A stretch of DNA of 64,000 nt from Omphiscola glabra. Taxonomy: Eukaryota > Mollusca > Gastropoda > Lymnaeidae. Both the position numbers and the translations under genes were made by a program. Of the stretch, positions 24,156 through 35,967 are shown piece by piece. Location: assembly GCA_964017045.1 (NCBI GenBank), contig OZ024810.1, positions 6,751,562 through 6,815,561 of the forward strand, given 5' to 3'. Each line of letters begins with the position of its first letter. Within the stretch, counting starts at the first letter, position 1. Below the pieces are notes generated by a model. That model made no database searches and was not told the origin of the DNA. It saw only the letters and a program-made list of their open reading frames with translations.

Positions 24156-24654
24156 CTATCGGGTATACAACTAAATGCATTTCTATAAGTATAGTATATT
24201 TAAGATACAAGAGGGGCCCCAGGGGCCCATTTCACAATTGTACTGAATTAGTTTTGCATGAGATGGGGCCCTATAAAAAATTATTAAGGTAAGTTATGAA
24301 GTTAAAATTCCGATGGGATTCCGATCGTTTTGTTCCCAATTCCGCTATGATCCCAATCACGTCGGTATTCCGATCCTCATGTTATCTCGATACCGGAGGG
24401 ATCCCGATAGCTGTCGGATCCGATAGCTGTCGGATCCCGATACCGGCGAGGTATCGATCTCGGTAGGTATAAGTTTACCGATAAATTCCGATCCCAGTTG
24501 GTTCCTTATCCCTTTAATATCCCGTTTAACGATGGGATCCTCTTCTTTAATAGGGTCCCATTTCCTGATAGGATCCCGATCCCGGTTTGATCCCGTTACC
24601 CGATTGGATCTCGTTACCGTTGGGTTCAATTTACTGCTGGATCCCGTTAACGTT

Positions 24655-25230
24655 ACTATAAGCTTTTATATAGAAATTTCTGGAACAGTCTAGATTAAAC
24701 TAATAACCTCCTCGAAACGTGTAAACAATAACTTTCTAAGTAATAATTTTTTTAACTTGAAAAATTACAACTAAATGCACTGCTATAATACATATAAGCA
24801 AATATGGGGGCCCATTCCATAATTTTACCGAATCAGTTTTGCCAGAGATAGAGGGCCCCATAAAAATCATTCAGATAAATTATGAAGTAATAATTAAATA
24901 GTAATATTTAAAATTTATCCGATTAAAATCGGTTTAAAAATGAATTTGATATAGCGTTTTAAATTAATCGAACTTTCTGGAAAATTCTAGATGGGATATT
25001 CTCAGTTTTAAATCCACCGATATTTCAATACGGACAATGAAGTGTATTGCTACCAAGTTAGGCATAGATCCATCAATTCACATATAACCTATAGTATTGT
25101 CTAAACCTATTTATATAGTCTGTAAGGAAAAATGAAATGGGGCCCCGGCCCCAGAGTAATGGTTATAATGAGTTCAGTATCCTTCGATATTTGAATATGG
25201 ATAATCAAGTGTATGTGTACTAAGTTTGGT
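24655..25230 (+). repeat. GxDPSI dispersed element, copy 2 (3' truncated)
   Basis: Same block order as the copy at 23280, from TTTCTGGAACAGTCTAGATT through module A (25040-25095), ending inside module B (AAGTGTATGTGTACTAAGTTTGGTCA, ~25205). It is preceded by a GATCCCG-rich stretch (24300-24655), as in the copy at 48107. Confidence 0.65.
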
Positions 25231-25485
25231 CATTAAGTAAAGTAAAACATGGTTGATAAACGTTGCTCTATATGTGTTATTTTTTCTTTTAAATCGGGGA
25301 ACATGGGTTCGATCTTTTTAGATTTTGATTTTGGTTAAATTTTACTTATAAACAAAAACCAAGAAATTACAAACAAACTTTTGGTGTTGTAAATATTAAA
25401 AAGTTTATATGATTATATGTAAAGAAATCGTTTGATCAAGAAGATGGTATTGAACACACACATGCAAACCATTGTTTTGAGTCGT

Positions 25486-25491
25486 TTTATT
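25486..25491 (-). terminator. Candidate polyadenylation signal of the SMYD-like gene
   Basis: AATAAA on the minus strand, about 100 nt after the TAG stop at 25595-25593. Position fits; AT-rich DNA makes chance matches easy. Confidence 0.45.
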
Positions 25492-25592
25492 ATTGTATTT
25501 AAAATATATTGATAAATCAGATTTGTTTATCATAATATGGTCATAAAGATTATCATCTGTAACACAATCGAACATTATTCGCATACATGGGC

Positions 25593-28500
25593 CTATAATT
25601 TCTTGGCACATATTTTTTTATGTCCTTTTTTCCAAGCCTCTTTCTGACATGCTTGTGAGCAGTACCAGGCCCTCCCACATCTACCACAATGCGGAAACAA
25701 TTTGGGGGCTCCCAACTCCGCACTGTTACCAGCCATCGTATCACTAGTTAACCTATCCTTAATATTATGTGCTGTTTTAATATTGCCATTTCTATCGCCA
25801 TGGCAACAGGACCCACAATCCGTGTCTTGATTTATTATTAGCGCATTCGGTGACATACCCTGTTTATGTGACTTGTTTTCTACAGATGGCTCTGGATGTG
25901 TTACTCTAGACTCATCTCTGCCTTGTTTCATCACAAACGAATCGTTATTCGCATTGTGTAAAATTGAATATGTACTGACTTGTTCCAATCTATGATCACT
26001 TTGTTCGGTGATCTCGGCCGTGCAAGCTGAGAATATACTAACACCAGATGGTAGAAATGTTCTTTGTGTTTTTATAACCTCGATATTTTCACCCAGGCTT
26101 ATTTCCCATGGTACCCCACTGGTACGCAGAGATGATGCAACTACAGCAGGGGTTATTTCTGTAGAGTGTTTCACTGTATTAGTAATCAGTGCTGTTGCTG
26201 AAGGTGTCGCATTGGTAGAAGGTGTGTCAGTGGTAGAAAGTGTCGAATTTTTAAAAGGTGTCGCTTTTGCTAAAGCTGCTGCTATTGTAGAAGGTGTCGA
26301 TGGTGTATAATGTGTCTCGGATGCAGAAGATATCCTGGTTGTAGTGGGTGTCATGTTTGCAGTAGCTGGCACTGTTGTACTAGGTGTCGCAATTTTAGAA
26401 GGTCTCGAGGTTGTAGAATGTGTTATGTTTGCAGCAGATAGCACTGTTGTAGAAGGTGTCGCAATTGTAGAAGGTGTCGAGGTTGTAGAATGTGTCACGG
26501 TTGTAGAGGATGTCCCTGTTGAAGTTGGTGTCACGGTTGTAGAGGATGTCCCTGTTGAAGTTGGTGTCACGGTTGTAGAGGATGTCCCTGTTGAAGTTGG
26601 TGTCACGGTTGTAGAGGATGTCCCTGTTGAAGTTGGTGTCACGTTTGTAGAGGATGTCCCTGTTGAAGTTGGTGTCACGGTTGTAGAGGATGTCCCTGTT
26701 GAAGTTGGTGTCACGTTTGCAGCAGCTGGCGCTATCGCGGAAGGTGTTACTTTTGTAGAGAATGGAACGAACTGGGGTTTATTGGAGCAAGGCAGGCAGC
26801 TCGATTCGTGAACAGGGGCGTCACTATCAAGAACAAGTGTTGATGACGTGTAAGGACCGTCGTCTGCCTTCTTACCACAGTGGGTGCACACCTCAGGCCC
26901 GTCACCTTCGTAGAGGCACCGTGGGCATTGACACAGAAACGCATACCTACTGTAAATACAAATAAAAGAGCGCTGTTTAAAGTTTTCAGTTTCTTAAAAT
27001 CATTAAAAAAATAACTTTGCCCTATTGGTAGCTAATATTTGACTGAAAGAGTAGGAAAAATTATTAAGGATCTATAAAGTAATTTCATTACATTTATTTT
27101 TTAACATTGCTGTAAGATTTATTTTTTTGTTAATTGTATATTACTTTCAGCGAATTGGGGCCCACGTTAAATTTTAAAACACTCCTACCCCCCCCCCCCC
27201 ACTCAAACACACACATACTCTTTTATTTGCATGTATCCGCCATTTAAAATATGTTCATACGGGAACATGATTAATTAAACTGTACCTCCACAGTTTCTGC
27301 CTCCTCTCTGTCTTCTTCAGACCGGTATCCACATACGTCACTGTAACCTCTTCACCAGCTTCAATCTGTTTGGTGGCCATGACACGGATACCCGGCTTTC
27401 CTTCAATTGAGCCACTCACCATCTCGGCATTGGGGAAACACGAGTGATTTATCGTGGACGCCAAGGGAAACAAGCCATGGAATTCGGCTCTCGGTAGCGG
27501 CTTTTGGAAAAACTGGCCAATCTTCTTGTTCCTCTTCGGGTCCTGTCGCATCCTGTCGACAAACCCGTGCAGTGCGTCGGTAACGTCATGGAACTCGATG
27601 AAGTTTGTCTGAAGTTGCAGATGTCTTTTGTTGAAGTCTTCCGCCGTGACGTCATAGCGCAGAACTTTGGAGCGTTTGAAAATGTTAACCATGAGCTCAA
27701 ACATTTTGGGAATGGTCTCATGGGCAGAACCACTGCCCCCAGCACTGGAGTATCTGTGTGATTAGAATACGTTCTTTGAAGTATGTTCTGAGAAAAAACT
27801 ACACGCATTTTTTTGGCGTTTGACAAAGTAATGTAACCAACTGATAACGTTTGACAAAATAATGTAACCAACTGATAACGTTTGACAAAGTAATGTAACC
27901 AACTGACAACGTTTGACAAAGTAATGTAACCAACTGAAAACGTTTGACAAAGTAATGTAACCAACTGATAACGTTTGACAAAATAATGTAACCAACTGAT
28001 AACGTTTGACAAAGTAATGTAACTAACTGATAACGTTTGGCAAAGTAATGTAACTAACTGATAACGTTTGACAAAATAATGTAACCAACTGATAACGTTT
28101 GACAAAGTAATGTAAACAACTGAAAACGTTTGACAAAGTAATGTAACCAACTGATAACGTTTGACAAAATAATGTAACCAACTGATAACGTTTGACAAAA
28201 TAATGTAACCAACTGATAACGTTTGACAAAATAATGTAACCAACTGATAACGTTTGACAAAGTAATGTAACCAACTGATAACGTTTGACAAAGTAATGTA
28301 ACCAACTGATAATGTTTTAAAAAGTTACGGCCTTGTGCGTCCTTAAATTTCTAGATTTGTGTTTGTGTGTGAGTTGTTTTTGTTTTTTGTATATATGTGT
28401 CTTTTTTTAAAAATTATGAAACAATGAGAGCGATAGCATTTCTCCCAACCCGGTCCCTTCCAGTATCCACCAGTGGCGTCTGGACATCTTACATATTTAC

Positions 28501-30716
28501 TTTTCAAACTGGGATGCAGCTTTGACCCAATGAGTTTTAGAAGGTTGACCGGTCCCAGTGGCCTCCAGCTTTGCCGTCGAGATTATTGTGGCCCATAACT
28601 TGGACAGCAGAGTGGGACTGAACTCAGCATTCCACCAACCCTGCCACGAAGAGCCGTCCGTCGGCATGACGTCACGGAACGACTTCCTGACGTCATATAT
28701 CATGGCCACTGTGGAATTGGGGGCTGTTGGGCAGATCACCTTGTGGTATCTGAAATAATTTGAACAGCTTTTGATATAATGATTTTGCGTTTAAAATAAT
28801 TAGATATTTCAGTTATTAAAAAAAACATAACAAGGAAAGTAATAAACGTCAGTTAAATATGCCTTACGTTTAAGAAGCTTTCGAAATAGGAAGTTGAAGC
28901 AAATCAAATTTGATGTTTTACCCAAGTTTAAATATGTTTTTTTTAAAGTTCTCTTTTATATCTTTAGCATTCACATTTTCATGAATAAAATAAGAGCATG
29001 GCGCTGTGTGTAAGAATACTGGCATTGAGTTTACTTTGCATTCACCTTTGCCACGCATCGTCACGACACGTGTCATTGCAGTAGACAACCCTGTCGCAGG
29101 TCTTGCACGGGGTGGACTTCCTTTTCGGCCAGAATTTTTTGAACGCCCTCTGCAGATCCGCTATAGCCAGGTGACCTTTTGAGAAAACGTCTTCCGGTTT
29201 AACGAGGGAGAGGCCGCAGTGTGCACACGCAGTGATGCTGTCCGATGCCATGTTCTGCTCGCTTAGCTCCGGCAGCTCGGCGAATAGCAGTTGACCCTTG
29301 AGGACTGTCTTGGTGGTCGCCAGACCTCGGCCACTGCTGGTTATAGACACACGGACTGGGGCTTCCTGTGGACGTTTACAAATGAGTAATCCATTTAAGA
29401 TTGCATCAAAGATAAAAGTGACAGGTTTCATGATGAAACAGTAGGAATTCAGACCAATACATAATAGTTTTGCAATTTGCAGAGATATAATTGAATTCCA
29501 CTTGTGCGCAACGTTTTTTTGGGTACTTATTCTTTTGGGAAGTTTGCGGAGATCCTACGCGTTATTTGATTTATATTTTGAAATGATATATCATATCAAT
29601 CATTTCCTTGGATACGAAACCATAAAACGGTTGTTCTGCACCATACGGGGCTATTATTAACCAAACTAAAATTTAGAATCACTCTATTTTTAAAAAAAAT
29701 AACATTATGATCTTCTTACCTTAACAAACGGATGATAGACCCGTTGTGTGTGTATTTCCTGCAGGAGCTTGTACGCGATCTGGACCCATTTTTCTCGTCC
29801 GATGTCCCCAACAGCTGACAACACAATCGTTTTCAACCACTTCTCAGCAGTTATCATCAAACCTAATTTCTCTAGCGCCTTGGCTTAGGTCATTTCAAAA
29901 AGGAGAAAGAAAGAGCGTGAGATGAGAAATAAAATAAAACACTCATAATAAACACGTTCTAATTATTATTTAATTAATTTTTGTACGGCTTAATTTGTTT
30001 GCACGCGCCCTGGTTGTAGTAATTGTTTGTACCGCCCCTGGGATGTTCACTATATGGATATGGAACAACTTATTTATAAGGATTAAGTTTTTATTTTAGA
30101 TACGGAGATCAATTAAGAATTTTGATTGACATTTTCCAATCCAATATATGTTATGCCTTCCTGAATCTCTTTCCATCAATTTTTATTCACCACCTTTAAA
30201 AAAAAATGCTTTCGTAAGTAATCAGATACCTCCCTCTATGTAGAGTTCAAAGCCTCGTTCCGATTCCGGGACATGGGCAATGGATCTCAAAGTTTCCAGA
30301 TGGTCCTCCACAGCATTCATGACCTTTGCCCTCAAAGTCCACAACCTTGCGTCGACTGACTGGTCTATGGACTCAAAGGCGTAATCCAAGTAAATCAAAG
30401 CGTCACAGAACTGACCCTTTAGGTAGCAATCGTGAGCGTTGTTGTAATTGCTATCTTTCAAGTAAACCGAAATCATATTGGTTTCACTAAAGCTGTATAC
30501 GTCATTATCATTTCCAGACTCGTCCCAACTTGGTAATACGTTGTCAGCTTTAGGGTCGGTTGCAATGTTATGAGAGTCCCATCCGCTTATCCTTTCACGG
30601 TCTGAGAAGGAATGCAAGGCGTCGTAGAGCCCCCATTTTTTGAGAACCTCGTTCTCCAGAGACAAGTCTACGTCATCATCGCAGAGACCACACGCCAACG
30701 TGCTGAGTGACGACAT
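25593..30716 (-). CDS. SMYD-like SET/MYND lysine methyltransferase with Thr/Ser repeats and C-terminal MYND half-finger
   Basis: Six exons: 30716-30230, 29883-29720, 29365-29046, 28749-28501, 27753-27286, 26949-25593; total 3,045 nt, 1,014 aa, in frame at every GT-AG junction. Residues ~92-217 look helical and TPR-like. From ~218 the SET N-lobe (SGRGLATTK) is followed by a MYND finger (CAHC...CKTC..VVYCNDTC...H..IC). A SET core follows with NHSCFPNAE and EVTVTYVD, then a post-SET CQCPRC and CTHC. The linker (~640-880) is Thr/Ser-rich with six TVTPTSTGTSST repeats. The C terminus is CGRCGRAWYCSQACQ..W..H..IC, a MYND lacking its first CxxC pair. SMYD enzymes methylate lysines on histone and non-histone proteins; activity here is inferred from conserved motifs. 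The start is the first in-frame ATG (the upstream GTG-AAG has no ATG). Which SMYD subfamily is unsure. Confidence 0.9.
26497..26712 (-). repeat. 36-bp coding minisatellite in the SMYD-like gene, 6 copies
   Basis: Six near-identical 36-bp units in frame, each 12 codons (TVTPTSTGTSST), at about residues 642-714. Flanking sequence to residue ~880 is a degenerate continuation (TTSTPSTIATPSTT-like). Adjacent units differ by G/T at one position (CACGG versus CACGT), so copies are still homogenised. Confidence 0.93.
27813..28316. repeat. 31-bp minisatellite in SMYD-like intron 4
   Basis: About 16 units of 31 bp built on AATGTAACCAACTGATAACG plus TTTGACAAAGT. Because 31 is one more than a multiple of three and the unit lacks minus-strand stops, long spurious frames appear; the array is intronic (27754-28500). 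Units vary at a few sites (AAAGTA/AAAATA, GATAAC/GAAAAC). Confidence 0.92.
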
Positions 30717-30779
30717 CTTCACGGCGTCGTGTGTAAGAAATTTTATTCAACAAATCGACACAACACGTGACACGGGAAT

Positions 30780-31385
30780 TAAAAAAAAAAAAATCTGAAT
30801 ATTTACCATGCACAGCCACAATAATGAAGCGAAATTGTGTACCATTAGCTGAACGTGGTCGTGTTAAAACCCAAATAATGTCAAAGAATAATTTATCTTA
30901 TCATGATATTTTATAGAAAAACAACAACCAAAGCAACTTCACTTTAACTTGACGAAAACACAAGGTTTCTTTCGTTCGATGAAGTTTAACCCTAGTGATC
31001 GTATGTATTTTACCCTTACACACCTGTGAAATCTTACCTGGAGTTGTATACACACAGGTACCGTAGCAACTCTATTAGACAACGAGCTTTAAAAGAAAAA
31101 GAAGTTTGTAATAATAGATAGAGAGATAGATGTATAACCCAGTTGAGGATGCCCACCCCATTAAGGTCAGGAAACGTGGAAGTAAGAGAGCAACAAAAGG
31201 ACACTAAAACGCACAACCTTGATACGATCACAACTAACAGATCGCAAGGCTATTTATTATTGACACCTATTTGGTGGATTTTGCTAGAATCAAAATGTGT
31301 TGACTAAAACGAGACTGTAATTTAAAAATTGTCATGAGTGCACTCCCCTCCCCTGAGTTTTTCATCTAAGAATATTGAAAACGAA
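30780..31385. other. Region upstream of the SMYD-like gene
   Basis: No gene is seen. Contains an A(13) run and AT-rich DNA; any promoter of the SMYD-like gene would lie here but no clear TATA or initiator is recognised. Confidence 0.4.
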
Positions 31386-31389
31386 GTGG

Positions 31390-31685
31390 CTATTGATACC
31401 CAGGTACCAAAATAAACTACTACAAATGACATCCGAATAGCATTAGTCAAAATGGACCCAGACACGCAGCGCTGCAATTCGCACCCGGGTACAATTAGAG
31501 TCAATGCTATTCGGATGTCATTTGTGGTAGTTTATTTTAGTTTAAATGAAGAATTAAGTTTACAAACGTATAGTACATTCAATTATCTTTCATTTGATAC
31601 TTCATTTTGTCTTACAAATCCAACAATAATATTTTTAATAGTTTTTAATCCAAACCTCTCAATTCTGGTACCCGGGTACCAATAG
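31390..31685. mobile_element. Inverted-repeat element with CTATTG-GGTACC ends
   Basis: Left end CTATTGATACCCAGGTACCA and the complement of the right end CTATTGGTACCCGGGTACCA match at 18 of 20 positions. Inside, an inner pair of ~40-bp arms (31405-31447 and 31499-31543, sharing GACATCCGAATAGCATT) surrounds ACCCGGGTACAATTAGAG, so the structure is nested. Target duplication not resolved. Confidence 0.7.
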
Positions 31686-31750
31686 GTGCAGCCTATTGAA
31701 AACACCACTAGCAAGTGTGCCGTGTATGTTCAAAGAGCTCTGAGCTTTAC

Positions 31751-32049
31751 GGTTACCGGAAATTTGATCGAAAGAAATTTCGTCGACGGAAAATTGATCG
31801 ACGGAAATTTGATCGAACGGAAATTTGGTCGAATCTTTTTTTCAGTCCAGACGTTAAAATTTTCGTCAAATTTCTTTTTGAACGCACCATACTATATCGT
31901 AAAACATAATATTGCGTTCAAAAAGAAATTTGACGCAATATTTTAACGTATAAATTTAAAAAACGATTCGACCAAATTTCCGTTCGATCAAATTTCCGTC
32001 GATCAATTTTCCATCGACCAAATTTCTTTCTATCACATTTCCGGATACG
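31751..32049. mobile_element. 299-bp foldback element with 9-bp target duplication
   Basis: Both halves form near-complementary arms (~140 bp each) built from short direct subrepeats GACGGAAATTTGATCGAAC. The hairpin centre is CGCACCATACTATATCG. Flanked by an exact 9-bp duplication GAGCTTTAC (31742-31750 and 32050-32058). 9-bp duplications with long inverted repeats suggest a Mutator-like foldback MITE. Confidence 0.88.
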
Positions 32050-32249
32050 GAGCTTTACAGTATGCATCAACGCTACGGATAAGGTAGCAGGTTATACCCC
32101 TCACTACAGCTTCCAGGATGTTGTGTGATGAGTGTGACCGCACACGCGCGTGTTACCTGTTGCGCGTGCTACACACGTGGGAGGAACAGATGGAAACGTG
32201 AGGCTCCTTTAATCTCTGATATATGCTCTAGTGTAATGTGGGGGGGGGG

Positions 32250-32720
32250 GGGGGTAGGGAAATGAACACATATCTAGCAGACACATAGTACTTACTTTAG
32301 AAGGAGATGAACACATATCTAGCAGACACATAGTACTTACTTTAGAAGGAGGTGAACACATATCTTGCAGACATAAAGTACTAACCATATAAGGCAGTGG
32401 TTCTCAACCTTCCTAATGCCGCGACCCTTTAATACAGTTGGTCATGTTGTGGTGACCCCCAGAAACAAAATTATTTTTGTTTCTACTTCATAACTGTAGA
32501 GTATATGTGTTTTCATATGGTCTTAGGCGACCCCCAAAGGGGTCGCGACCCACAGGTTGAGAACCGCTGTTATAAGGTTACAAAGGCAAATCTGGCATAT
32601 AGAAAGTACTAACCAAATAAGGCAACAAGGACATATCTGGCGTATAGAAAGTACTAACCATATAAGAGAAGGAACACATATCTGACATATGGAAATGACT
32701 AACATAAAAAGGAAGTATCA
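32250..32720. repeat. ~45-bp tandem repeat split by a SPIN-like element
   Basis: Units of the form GAACACATATCT(A/G)GCAGACA...AGTACTTAC..A.AAGGAG recur before 32395 and after 32570. Related single units (ATATCTGGAACATGGAAAGTATTCACCATATAAGGAG) occur at 43390-43430. Confidence 0.75.
32395..32569. mobile_element. SPIN-like hAT MITE (175 bp)
   Basis: Ends CAGTGGTTCTCAACCTTCCT and (complement) CAGCGGTTCTCAACCTGTGG with internal CGCGACCCTTTAATACAGTT and TCTTAGGCGACCCCCAAAGG. These match, from memory, the ends of the SPIN/URR1-type hAT family known for horizontal transfer between tetrapods and invertebrates. Flanks ATATAAGG / TTATAAGG agree at 7 of 8. Only the termini remain; the centre is deleted, as in typical non-autonomous copies. 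Confidence 0.85.
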
Positions 32721-33024
32721 AAATGTTTATTATTTTTATAAAAAATGAGATCATCGTGAGTTTAATAGATAAGCATCCAATGAATACTTTGGATTTTACC
32801 ATTTGAATTAGAAAGTGATTTAAATTGGTTAAAAATGTATGATAAGAGAAAGATTTGACTGGGGGGGGGGGGGGGCATAATTCATGCAATATAATTACAA
32901 CGCTACCTAGACATATTTGGTATAGATCGAAAGCTTATTCTATGCAACTATGCATGCTTTATTGGTATGGTTCACTTAAATGTCCAGACATATGTCTTGA
33001 AGGAACTATTTGTTCCGCTAAACC

Positions 33025-33229
33025 AGTAGTCGACAAACTCATTAGTCGAAAGAGCCAAAACTCAGCAGCAGGACGATCAAACAAATTTTGAGAGCCATAT
33101 TTCTTTTCAAGAACCTGTCAAAACCAATATTTTTCAGAGTCAAACCCGATTTGTGGCCGACTGCCCGGTGGGCACTCAGGTCGTTAAAGAGCCGTATGCG
33201 GCTCGCGAGACGCGCATTGCCGACCATTG
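33025..33229. mobile_element. 205-bp hAT MITE, complete, 8-bp target duplication
   Basis: Left end CAGTAGTCGACAAACTCATT; right end complement CAATGGTCGGCAATGCGCGT with CTCGCGAGCC inside. Exact 8-bp duplication CGCTAAAC (33017-33024 and 33230-33237). It is the undisturbed relative of 14101-14893. Confidence 0.92.
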
Positions 33230-33239
33230 CGCTAAACCA

Positions 33240-34756
33240 TACCATTTCTTTAAAACACTCTTTCTGATTGGTCGACTTTTAAATTTTTCGTTGATCCGCA
33301 ATTAATATTTATCAGGTGGTTTTGACCTTGACCCAGGTCAAACAAAAGTGGAAGGAATTTTGAGTTAAGCTTAGTATGATGATACAGTAGCAGACCTGGA
33401 ACTCGACATAAAGTACATTATAGTCTTAGAAAAATATTTTACCAGGTCAAATTTGTACAATATTGTACTGTAACAGTGAATGAATAAATATACAGTATAA
33501 TTGTATACATATTATTCTCATCGCACGTCTAATAAAGGTCACTTCTCAAAATAGAAAATTGTGTCCATCGTGCAATTCTGATAGACGAAGATATGGTGGG
33601 GCGGAAATTGAGGACGCCCGTCAAATTCACCCGAACAAAGGGTGGGGTGGGGTCTGGGGAGTAGGCTGAGCCCAGAATTGTTTTTATAAATTCAAAGCGA
33701 AGGGATGCACGTTTGCCTGATTTTATTTTCCGTGAACATATTGTGGGTAAAATTGCCACAAGCTGTATTGAAGAGAAGTGGTGGAACAAAACTTGGGTAC
33801 TAAAATTGTACAGCTGCTTTGTGACTGATAAAAATAGATCTTATATAATATATCAAAATCTAACGCTAATGTGCGGATCAGTTGAAAATGCATTTACAAA
33901 AAAAGGAATGCCTATTTAAAATTTATGTTAGCATTTAAAATCATCCACGCAATGAATACTACCGTCAATGTAGTCGCATTTGAATGCCAGAGTTGATTTG
34001 ATAATGGGACATCCATATATAACGTACTTTAAAAAAATCAACAACAAATTTTCACACCCTTCTTCCACACACTATTAAATTAAGGGGAACTCCATATATT
34101 ACGTACAAAATGGGGATTTATATGACAGCGTGCAAAAAAAAAAGGGGGGGGGGGCTGTCACCAGAATTGACATATACTTATTCATAAAATCTACAACAAT
34201 TATCCTGAATGTCGACTCTAAAAGAGCCTACAAATCTGTTATTAAGGATATAAAAAATCCCCACTATATGTTTCACGGTTATCGTCATACTAATGCTTCG
34301 TGTTTTCATAAATAGCTGCCTAGATATCCCTGTAATAATATTTAGCCTAGTACCAAACACTAGTCTTCCCATGCTGGTGACGTAATGCTTTCGTTCGGTG
34401 AACAACCTTCTCATTGGTGGGGGAAAAATATTTTTTATCGGGTCTCTTAAAATCGTTATACTGACGTGTCTCGGCGTAGAAATGTAAAAGACATCTCAAA
34501 AGTAAGCAGGTCTGCAGTAAGCTTCCTACAAAATTATTATACAAAACAGTGATTACTTGCACACGTGTGTTATTTCGTGAACAACAATGGCTTTCAGCAT
34601 AATGATGAATTTTAATAAATTAATGATTTGAATAAGCCTAAATGAACAATGGAAATTAACCTGTTCACCACCGTGACCCACCATAAACAATGCGCGTTCT
34701 GGTCAAGGCGTCCCACGCGACGTATACGAGAATGCAAGGCATGACGCCAAACATAG
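33240..34756. other. No gene recognised
   Basis: AT-rich DNA with a short Trp/Cys-containing frame at 33713-33919 that resembles nothing known to me, poly-G runs near 34144, and Thr/Lys-poor noise. No splice-supported exon was found. Confidence 0.45.
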
Positions 34757-34761
34757 GGTTA

Positions 34762-35967
34762 TGTTAAATATTTGCTAGTCCCTAATTGTTAAATATTCTT
34801 ATATATATATTGTTTGGTCCCTACCGCTACGTCGATTAGTACTCCTATGTCTAAGGAATGATTATTATTAACTGAGTGATATTACACGCTCTCACACCAA
34901 CGCTACTGAAGCTCTCTCACTCGCTTACACTGCTACTTATATGTAAACTTAATAACACAGGTGGTTCAGCCCACAAATAAAATATTTAATTACTAAAAAT
35001 TACAAATTACTTAACAAATACGAGATACATATAAATATAAAAACATTAATTGTTACAGTTTGTTACTAGTGACATAAGAGACTGGATTGGTACTCTGGGT
35101 AGTCTCTGGCCTGGAATCTGTTATGGGTCCGATACACACTCCAGACTCCACAAAGCACACTACAAGGGTCGACGGTCGTTCCGTCCCTTTTTGTGTCACT
35201 GTCGTTTACAGGTGACGGGTGATGAATGACCAGTCACGCTCCGGTGCATCCACTTGTACACAAGACGTCTGCGTTGTCAGCTGACTGCTTGAGCTATCAA
35301 TCTAGTCCACTGTTTACTTCTGAGTAGGCTACACCGATTTCTGACTGTCCCCAACTCTACGGGGTTATCATGTACAATGAGCTATCTTCTATATGCTCCA
35401 CTGTACTACGTTCACTTCAACCTATTATATAATCAGAATCAAAGCCTCTGGCTACTAGGCTTTCCTATGCGATTCTATCTATCGCTAGGCTAACAGAACC
35501 TAACGTAACTGACTTAACTTCATTCAAACTAACTGGTCTTAACTGGCAGATAACTCTTAGGCTATGCAAACTATAGTACCAAAGGGAAATCTACCAGGCT
35601 CTTCTTCGTCAATCAATCTGAGAGACTGAGCACCCGCATGCTTCCAGCTTATAAAGGCCCTTTGGCATTGAGACACAAAGGGAGTTCAGTGTCCTACTAA
35701 CATTTTGCTTACAAAGTGGGGTCAATATTCTGGCGACGTGCGAGTTTAACTGAACCGTTTCATTGTCCTAAGTTGTGGTAACTTTCCATTGCGAATAAGA
35801 CTAAGCTATTCCCCGGTCACAGAAACTGGAAAGTTTTCATTGTGTCTGATAAGACCCTTAGGTCACGTACCCCTACGGCCAAACCCTAATTGGGTTATGT
35901 TGGGAAAATCCTAGGTTTAAGAATGTTCCAGTGATTCTCACACTGGTGAGACCCACGGGTCTCAACA
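34762..35967. mobile_element. Solo LTR (1,206 bp) with 5-bp target duplication
   Basis: Starts TGTTAAATATTTG and ends GGGTCTCAACA (TG...CA, TGTT/AACA ends), flanked by exact GGTTA (34757-34761 and 35968-35972). No gag/pol nearby, so it reads as an LTR left after internal recombination. Reverse-complement sequence TGTGGGCTGAACCACCTGTG (~34955-34985) is shared with 37130-37155 on the plus strand, which may be a second, decayed LTR of the family. Low in the run of short ORFs. Confidence 0.8.

Noticed and set aside
26008..26811. Plus-strand Val-rich frames (VEDVPVEVGVT repeats)
   Set aside because: Antisense shadow of the Thr/Ser repeat exon of the SMYD-like gene.
27449..28291. 280-codon minus-strand frame with YQLVTLFCQTLSV-type repeats
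   Set aside because: It is the 31-bp intronic minisatellite read through into the SET exon in the wrong frame; the true exon 5 frame starts after an acceptor at 27753.
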